Shown: one piece after another, positions 11,728-20,753 of the stretch
Layout: each line of letters opens with the position of its first letter
Numbering within the stretch: the first letter of the stretch is position 1
Source of the DNA: Conidiobolus incongruus B7586
Lineage: Eukaryota; Entomophthoromycota; Entomophthoromycetes; Entomophthorales; Conidiobolaceae
Direction: 5' to 3'
DNA length: 20,753 nucleotides
Assembly: GCA_000697335.1 (NCBI GenBank)
Contig: JNEM01014763.1
Location: forward strand, 1 to 20,753
Notes under the pieces: generated by a model
What the model saw: the letters and a program-made list of their open reading frames with translations, nothing else
Database searches by the model: none
Told to the model about the DNA's origin: nothing
Program-made: the position numbers and the translations under genes

Positions 11728-14126
11728 TTAGGCATTTCTCATGTTCAAATTAGCCCAATTATTATTACCATTAGGTTGGGATGGTGGAATTTGAGCAAAA
11801 TTGCCAATCATGTTGGCATCGGTTGATGGTGCATATGTCCATAGACCAGTGTAGCTGTTGAAAACTAGGTTAGGTCCTCCTGAGGGTTGCTGGGACTTAG
11901 GTGCTGGGGGAACTTCTACAGAACTCTGACGCATATAGCCCTGTTGATTTTGATTTGAGGATGCTGATGATCCATTTTGATAAAGGCTGAGATGAGGTGC
12001 AAGATTATTGAAGGTCAACCAAGCCATTTCGTTCGAGAGAAACTCTGAATCAGGTAATGGAGCTGAGTTAGGGATTGTAGTAGCTAAAGACATAGCGGGA
12101 GCACTAGAAGCTGGCATAAGTCCAGAGAAACCATAAGAGGGTGATAACATTGAGTAATTGTTGCTGCCGTTGTACCCAGGGTGTTGAATAGGAACCCAGT
12201 TGGATGATTTAGTGTTAAATTGCTGATTATTAGATAAAACGGGATGTGGGTCCTGGGATAATTGGGAATCAGTATCTACACTTGGGGAGTAATTAGACTG
12301 GAGACGTGGTTGTGGCATAGTTGAATTAGTGAGGATAGAGGTGATATTTTGTCGTTTGGTCATATGAAGTTGCTTTAAGATATTCAAATATTGAGTTGTC
12401 ATACTCCAATAATTTTGGAAATCTTCAAGTAGTTTGATGCATTGAGCAAATTTAGAGTCACCTTCCATGATTTCATCCCATGAAAGACGAACCATATCAT
12501 CTAGAAATACTGTACAAGTTAAGTATAAGCAATAACTGCAACTGTAAATAGATGCTCTAAGATGCCATTTCTGATAAGTGGATGTCATGATATGGTGAAT
12601 GGCGTTGGCTGCATCTTTACAACGCTCCTTAGATGCCATTTGTTGGGCTGGAGAACCGATTTGAGCGGAATGTAATGTGATGGTGATACCATGTAAAATA
12701 GCGTGAAGTGTCATGGTTAAGTAAGATGGTTTTTTGAAATCTTCAGGCTTTTCAAGCGCATTGTCATGCAGTTCCTCAGGCAAGTTGCTCTTCCAGGTTT
12801 GAAGCATTGAATCCAAAAAGTTGATTTGTTGGTCTAGCACTTCATTACATTTAGTTCTATATAATCTAGGAGTATGAATGAATTTGCCAACTTTGCTCAT
12901 AATGGTTAGTAACTTAATATAATATGTGAAGAATGGCTCAGCATCGACTACTTCCACTTTATCAAAGATGTAATTATTAGGGTCTTCATTCCAAGTACCA
13001 TCTTCCATTGGGAACGAACAGAAAGTGTTTTGATCTTGGATTGCATAGGGACGACCTGTGGCAGTTCCGGAATAAGTATCAATGTTGTAGCATGTCCACC
13101 ATAACCTACGGATCATCTCCAAGTCCAAGGGATCGTCTGTGATTGGATGTTTCAAATTCTGATTTTCAGATTGTTCACCAGCTTTTTCCATGAAAAATTG
13201 GTCTACTTTATGGAAGCCAAGAAAATGGCAAGTTCTAATGCACATACCTCCATATAGCCAGCCTCTATAAGCTCTACCGCGCTCATATTCGCTCTTGCAG
13301 AGGATAATTAAACTTATCACATAATCCAAAGTAGGAGAGTCCCACCCGACCAGCTTAGAGCGAGCATAATGCGCGTATTTTTCACCTGACATCCAAGGGG
13401 GATTCACTGCGATCTCAGGATCGTCAGAGTACTTTGCTGAAACCGCGTACATTGCATAAAGTAAAAAGTCACTAATAGTGTTTTGGCGAAGTCTTTTGAA
13501 AAAGGTTGCAGGGTGTAAAATGGGGCAAGAAGGGTGGAAAAAACGGAAATAGAGCTGTAAGAGATGTACAGAGAGGGCTTTACTAATGGGTGGTATGGGT
13601 ACTGTTTCAACACGAGTCATAAGTGGCATCACATCTTCGGAAGTTCGGTTAGATTCTAAATTAGCTTCGGAGTATTAGTTAATACATGTACTTTAATAAA
13701 GCAATAAATGTGTTTACCTTTTTTGGTTGATCTGGTATCAGATTCATCTTGAGTGTGTTCAGAGTCACTATCGTCATTGTTTTCATTTTCGTCATTTTCA
13801 TCTTCACTCATAGCCGTTTGGCTCAAGGTACGTTTCGGTTTTTGTCTCAAGTTCAATAACTTCTTATCCTTGGTATCACCCATCATTAAGCTAGTCATAT
13901 TTTCCAAAACGCCTTCGATTCTCTCCAACCTCTGCTCCAACTTTTCTATATAGCCTTGACGAGGTCCTCGCTTGTTAGTTTTAAGGGGGAAGGAGCAGGG
14001 AAGATGATTCTTGATACAGTTGTTGCAGTGAGGTCTTGTCCCATCGCATTTAATCTTTTTATGATGACAATTGATACACGCTTGACTGAGTCTCTTTCTT
14101 TTTTCTTTAGTAGTATCACCGTTCAT
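11728..14126 (-). CDS. Zn2Cys6 fungal transcription factor with fungal-specific regulatory domain, 2 exons
   Basis: This is a DNA-binding regulator of the Gal4-type family, specific to fungi. Exons on the minus strand are 14126-13718 and 13655-11728, joined by a 62-nt intron, giving 778 residues. The ATG at 14126 is used because an in-frame stop lies upstream and the reading frame before it has only a TTG. After a basic KEKRKR stretch comes the zinc cluster, cysteines 17, 20, 27, 34, 37 and 44, with C-X2-C-X6-C-X6-C-X2-C-X6-C spacing. A linker (KRGPRQGYIEKLEQRLERIE) leads into a short dimerising coiled coil. An acidic Asp/Glu/Asn/Ser stretch precedes the splice. Residues about 160-360 match the fungal-specific transcription factor domain, including MIRRLWWTCYNIDTYSGTATGRP at 317-338. 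The last 180 or so residues are rich in Asn, Ser, Gln and Pro, typical of an activation region. Targets are unknown. Zinc-cluster factors commonly bind CGG triplets. Confidence 0.93.
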
Positions 14127-17102
14127 TGTTTTAAAAATATTTGAGTATACCAAGTACTAATTAGTGAATTGAACTAGTTGAACTTAATAATATAATCAAT
14201 GTAGTTAGATCATTGATTAATGAAAAATAGTAGCCTAAATGATTTCAATATTGTTAAAGTTAAAAAAATATTTGGAGCGATGACCAATTTAAATATGAAT
14301 TTGAGGAATTAAAAAATTTAATTAGTGAGAAAGTTACATAATTGAGCTCACGTTGATTGGTTGTACTAGGTTTTAAATTCGCTTTTTAGTTATTTTTCCT
14401 AATGAGGTAACTTCAGCATCATAATTTACCAATTGTCATATTGATTCTTCTTGATATGATTCAACTTCAAACGCTAAATATAACTGATATTGAAAAAACA
14501 ATTAATTATTTATAATCAACTGTACCATTGTTAGAATATCAAAAATGTTATGATTAAACATAGATTATAATTAAGATAATTAATTTTTATTATGATACAT
14601 ATTTGCAGTTGAATATCATCAAATTGAGAATATAAATAAATTACAATTAATAAATGCTTGGAATTTCTCAAACGACCAAATTAAAATCACCAATATATTT
14701 TAGACCCTAAATATTGGGAATTTCCTAATACAAATTGATTATACCAATGAAATCTTTTGACTGTTGGAAGTACTTTTTTAGTTATATACTCTATACGATT
14801 TGATACTGAGATACGTAATCTAAATAATTGAGGAATTTCTAAAATTTCTTGGCATTGCCTAAATATAATTAACTCTAGAATATTAATAGATTAATTGAAT
14901 GATGATAATTATCGAATATTCAAATAAATTGATTGATTGCTATTAAATATTTCAATTAATTCAATAATATATAAACTGTATTTTGATGAATGTATAGCTC
15001 GCTGATAATCTTATAAATATAAGTAAAAACTAATGAACATCTTGAAATATCAAAAGTGAATCATAAGATTTCAAGGGTGTATAAGTGATCACAAATAATA
15101 TCAAATGTTGCAACAAACAATTGAATTGTGGAATTCGTGGTTGGAAGGATTAAGATCTATTAGCCAACGCGCCAATAAATCCTAATAAATCATTTGTAAT
15201 CCATCTAATCAACATTATACATCCATTATTATAATTATTTTTAATAACAGTATCATTGATTTTATTTGATAAGAAATCAATGATATAATAGTAAACATAT
15301 TTATCAACTTATTTTTTAATTTAAACTTTAATAAAAATAAATTTTGAATGCTTTCAAATTATGAAAAATGCCATGTAAATGATTAATATTAAATAATTGC
15401 ACTTAGTATTAATAAGACACAAAAAAACAACTGATTTACTAACAGTTTTTATCAATCTAGAAAATCTAAATCAATATACATCTATGATATCACCTGATTG
15501 GCTAAAATGATTTAAATTTTGATTATTTTGTTGAACTTGACAAGAATTATTCTACCCCGGACCAACAAATACTAGGTATCTAAGATTATTAGCTTATCAA
15601 ACTTATTGTTCGCAAGGTTCTTATAGTATTTATCTAAATTTGATAAATTTTATCCATTTAATATTTCCAATATATCAGCAATTTGGGATTTAATAAGTAA
15701 AAATAGATCAAATATATTTCAATTTCCTATAAATTATTCAAATATTAATCTATTGAATTGTTGGTAACTATAAAAGTTTATTAATTATATAGTTTAAGTA
15801 TTTTCAAAACGATCATTATTATTTGGTTATTTTAATTAATACTAAACATATTATTAATGTTTAACTTTATTTGACCATAATAGAGTTAATATAACTAAAC
15901 TGTATATGATATTTTTTAGATAAAATACCTCTTTTTCAGGGCTAATAATAGGATATTTTTAAAAATATGATTTATTTTAAATATATAAATTAAATTTGTT
16001 TACAGTATGAGTTAATCATATTGGTTTTCTAGAGTTATTGTACTAATTCTTTACATTTTTCAAGTGTTAACATTATCTTTGAGTTCTCGAAAAGACAAAC
16101 GAAATTATTATTTTCAAATATTTAAAATTCATAATTTATAATTTCTTTTAATAAAAATTTTGAAATCAAAATAAATTGATCAAATAATTCTATAATTAAT
16201 TTGTTTGCTATTGTTCTAGAATCTATTTAAAAATATATATAATTCATTAATGGTAGCAATACATTGAACATTACCCATCATCCAGATCCTCGGAACACTA
16301 ATTTCAATTTATTTATATTAATGATAAAATTAATTTTCACATATTAAATTGACAATATTCCATGTCCCAATAGTTTATATTACATATTATTAAAATTGTT
16401 GCTGATTTTGTAGTATATGATGAATTATTATGAAAATCACAATTGTTTAAATAAAATATAGTATTTAGTCTATATATTTACAGTAAATGAATTTCAAATT
16501 ATAGTTTCTTTGATATTAGATATCTATTCAACTTACAATCAATTTTTATAAAACTAGAAATAATATCAATTATATATACGGTAAACAAGATGAAAAAAAT
16601 GATTGAACTATTTGAAAATATCAAGTTTAAATGAAAAATATTCTCTTATATTGAATATACGGCTATAAAATTTATCCTTTTACCTTTTATTTTTCACAAA
16701 TACTTTCGAGATTCTGGCCCGACCAATTAAAATCTAGTTTAATCCTACATTACTCGCCAGCTTAATATTTATCCATTATTTGAATCCTGTTGAATTGAAT
16801 TGATTATCAAAATTTATCCTATTTTAATTTTAAAAGATAAATCCAAATAATTTGAATTCAATCTTGTTCATTTATTTTTAATATTGAATTTACTTATATC
16901 CCTGAAATCAATTACATGTTTTGATCAATTTTCAACAGGACATATTTTTCATTCTCAAAGGATAAATCAATTAGAATCCTATTTTAACCAAAAATTATCC
17001 CATAATTATCCATTATTTATTTTAAAGTTCCAAACGTCATACTAATCAAACTAAAGTTTAAATATTAAAATTCATAAATTATTATAAAAAATTACTAAAA
17101 AT
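14127..17102. other. Shared upstream region of the divergent zinc-cluster gene and HEM2
   Basis: This 3.0-kb A/T-rich stretch is the upstream side of both flanking genes. No reading frame of note or RNA gene was recognised. Visible items are an ATTGG (14356-14360) that reads CCAAT on the minus strand about 230 bp before the zinc-cluster start; an isolated CpG-containing motif CCAACGCGCCAAT (15164-15176); two related G/C-richer patches (15549-15577 and 16711-16738); and a run of TTATCC/GGATAA motifs in the 430 bp before HEM2. Its length is large for compact-intron genes, so some of it may be decayed repeat DNA. Confidence 0.6.
16672..17011. promoter_or_regulatory. Cluster of TTATCC/GGATAA motifs upstream of HEM2
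   Basis: TTATCC occurs at 16672, 16769, 16814, 16995 and 17006, and its reverse GGATAA at 16960. A TTATCA lies at 16804 and an AGATAA at 16835. All contain the GATA core. Two of them sit in the longer shared string ATCCATTATTT (16771 and 17008), and TCCTATTTTAA is also repeated (16817 and 16977), so part of the cluster may come from local duplication. The core fits fungal GATA factors or MYB-related TATCCA binders. The last motif ends about 90 bp before the HEM2 start codon. A regulatory role is inferred only. Confidence 0.4.
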
Positions 17103-18382
<1,280 letters not shown>

Positions 18383-19427
18383 AAGACATTCTATTCTATT
18401 ATCTAATTTGAAATTATTTTATCTTTCGATTATAATTGACTTTCGCAATTCTTCATTATCTTTTTTCTCAACTAATATTTACTTCATTAAGTTAGATTGT
18501 AATTTCATATTTTTTTGTTAATACAAGTTTTAATAAAATTATTATTTTATTTGAGGAATTAAATATTAATTGATTATCAATATATTAATATTTCTTTAAT
18601 TCGCAATTATAAACATTCTAATAGTATATTTATTTATTCTTATTATAATATTCGTGTAATTTAATTCTTAAAATTTTCAAAAATTATTATAGCTTAATTG
18701 ATTTCAATCTATTTATTATTCAAATATATATAAATAAAAATATTTTCTTTTTTGATTTTTTAGAATTAATTATTTTTCTTATTTTTGCGAGATTATTGAT
18801 ATCATTAATATCAAATTCAATAATATTGATTTGATATTTGTATTTGATATGAATATTAAATTCAAAATGAATTTCAATAATATCTTAATTAATTAAAGTT
18901 TTAGTTTATATATATCAATAATGAAAATTAGCCTGCTTTTAGATATATTATTTTGTTAATTTTTATATTACTGATAACAAACAGTTAAAAACTAAATTTT
19001 ATAAAAATATATATTAGTCAAAATGCCAATAAAATTTAATTATATTAATATCTAAATGTAACTATATTGATATTATTTTATTATTTATATAATAAATTAT
19101 AATTAAAATAAAATATTATATAAATATTTATCTAATATATAAATATAATTTTATAATAATTTGAAAATTTATATTATATTATCAAATACAAATATTTAAT
19201 ATATCTTATAATACTTTCTTTATTAAATATTATAGAATTTATAAATTATCAATAATAAATTAATTTTAATATAATAATAAAGTAAATATTAGTATAGAAA
19301 TTAAATCATAGCATAATTTTCAATTCAAAATAAAATAAAATTATTAATTTATAACTAATAGTAATTATTATATTATATTAAATAAATTTTTTTATTAAAA
19401 ACTTTTCATTATATTTTTGGTAAGCTC

Positions 19428-19591
19428 CTAACACTTAAAAATCAGTTTTTTTATTAAAGACTAAAATTTGATATTTTATAAAATAATTTAATTTGTTCAT
19501 AAAAATTTTTTTCTTATAAATATACTTTTTAATAATAAAGAGTAGTTATAATTATATGGGTTATATTCTAGCAAACATAGTAAATATAGCT
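19428..19591 (-). repeat. Diverged interspersed repeat, copy B (inverted)
   Basis: The reverse complement of this segment aligns with 475-632: 19428-19469 with 589-632 (strongest, including TTTTTAAGTGTTAG) and 19542-19591 with 475-523, in consistent order. Between these blocks the alignment continues with small gaps in A/T runs. It is a second copy of the same unknown element in the opposite orientation about 19 kb away. Confidence 0.5.
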
Positions 19592-20560
19592 ATTTTTTAA
19601 AATTTTTGATATAATATCATTTTCAAATTTTATATATTTTATAAAATGAAAATTACTTTTAATAAATATAAATAATATTAATTTGAAATTATTTAATTTA
19701 AAATATAATATAACCTTATTATTAAATGATTTTATTTTAAAAATTAAATAAAAAACCATATATTATTATAATTTAATATAATTAATACTTGCTTATATAT
19801 AGATTATTAATTTATTGAAATTATATAAAATTGATATTTTCAACTCAACTTAATATTTCATTTTGGTTTTAAATAATAAAATGATAAAAAGGAATTTAAT
19901 ATTTATTAATTTTAATGGTTCAATATAAAAATCTTTATTCTTAGCTTTATTTTGATAAGTTCTAATTAACAAAAACTATTTTTGTTTTTTAACCTTTTGT
20001 TAATTCATATGGTATTAATATTATATACTTATTAATTAATTTAAGTTTGTATATGAATATATATAATATATTTATATAGCTATTATTAAATTACCCATAT
20101 AATTTTTTGGCTAAATTAAAATATATCTGTAAATAAATCTTTTCAATATATTATTAAAAAAATTTATAATAATAATATATTTATATTTTCTCAATTATAT
20201 TAAATTTTAAATTATATATCTTTATAGTTTTAAAATAATTAATCTAATAACAAGTGATAGTTTTATATATAATTTTTTATAAACTATTTAAAATCATAAA
20301 AAATTTTAAAATATATATAGTTAAGTTATAAGGTTAATAGAATAAAAAAAATTTATAATTATTATTTTAAATAAATATAATTAAATATAATTTCTTTTTT
20401 TTGAATCAAAATATTATTTCTCTAAACTTTTATATATAACCCTATTAAGATATTGATTTCAAATTATTTAAGTGATATTTATTATTAAAATTAATTTAAT
20501 TAGATAAATAATATTGATTTGATTTTTATCTTATAATTAAAATAATATAAAAAATTTTTA

Positions 20561-20615
20561 GTTTTTGATTTCTTAAATACACTAACCCACAAAAGTGAGT
20601 CATAAAATCAAAAAC
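20561..20615. repeat. Inverted repeat with 11-bp perfect arms
   Basis: GTTTTTGATTT (20561-20571) and AAATCAAAAAC (20605-20615) are exact reverse complements around a 33-base centre. The centre holds a smaller CACT/AGTG pair and is locally richer in C and G (ACCCAC). It could form a hairpin or be the remnant of a small fold-back element. No coding sequence is near. Confidence 0.5.
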
Positions 20616-20753
20616 ACCTATATTTTTACTAATAACTTGATTAATATTTAATGAAATAAACCTAAATTAAATAATTAAAATCTATTATATTTATTAGTTA
20701 TATATATTATTAAATGATGATATTTAGCTATTAATTAGTTAAAATATAAACCT

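Larger units (their letters stand above)
18383..20753. other. Extremely A/T-rich terminal block, no gene seen
   Basis: Beyond the HEM2 3' end the sequence becomes almost pure A and T, similar to the first 950 bases of the window. Reading frames here (for example minus 19759-19568) code only for Ile, Lys, Asn, Phe and Tyr runs and look accidental. The block contains the inverted partner of the repeat at 475-632 and an 11-bp-armed inverted repeat near the end. It is probably old, decayed repeat DNA. Nothing in it resembles a mitochondrial gene fragment or RNA gene that I can recognise. Confidence 0.65.

Noticed and set aside
13753-14144. Plus-strand frames rich in Ser and Phe
   Set aside because: They are shadows of the zinc-cluster exon, whose acidic and Ser-rich codons read this way in antisense.
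14127-14153. Extension of the zinc-cluster protein by nine residues upstream
   Set aside because: The extension begins at TTG, not ATG. The ATG at 14126 has a good context and an in-frame stop lies upstream.
14127-17102. CGG/CCG triplets as binding sites for the neighbouring zinc-cluster factor
   Set aside because: About six triplets occur in 3 kb, close to what the base composition predicts, and they show no paired spacing.
19568-19759. A 63-residue minus-strand frame
   Set aside because: It is accidental A/T-coded sequence in a gene-free block, and part of it overlaps the repeat copy.

Overview
This is a eukaryotic nuclear window, most likely from a fungus. It holds five protein-coding genes set in extremely A/T-rich intergenic DNA. 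The fungal call rests on the Zn2Cys6 (binuclear zinc cluster) plus fungal-specific transcription factor, on compact multi-intron genes, and on Rad3 and Pfs2 proteins that resemble fungal family members. The very low G/C content, the short introns and an LTR-like island would suit an early-diverging lineage, but the window alone cannot fix the group. Hand splicing gives 26 introns. All are 48-63 nt, all end in TAG, and T is the commonest base at donor position +5.

Layout, left to right: an extremely A/T-rich block (1-954); RAD3/XPD helicase on the minus strand, 12 exons (3830 to 955); an unnamed single-exon gene on the minus strand for a SAM-domain protein with a C-terminal membrane anchor (5066 to 4251); an LTR-like island (5650-5986) in the shared upstream region between that gene and the next; PFS2/WDR33 on the plus strand, 10 exons (6721-8938); a 2.8-kb gene-free stretch; a Zn2Cys6 transcription factor on the minus strand, 2 exons (14126 to 11728); a 3.0-kb gene-free stretch; HEM2 (5-aminolevulinate dehydratase) on the plus strand, 6 exons (17103-18382); and a final extremely A/T-rich block (18383-20753).

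The genes do not form a pathway. RAD3 serves TFIIH in transcription and repair, PFS2 serves mRNA 3'-end formation, HEM2 serves heme synthesis, and the targets of the transcription factor are unknown. All five look intact, so this appears to be an ordinary housekeeping neighbourhood separated by decayed A/T-rich DNA. I found no convincing new multi-gene system. The points most worth a second look are the LTR-like island with a 4-bp flanking duplication, a diverged repeat present in opposite orientation near the two ends of the window, a dense run of TTATCC/GGATAA motifs upstream of HEM2, the intron signals, and the tail-anchored SAM protein.
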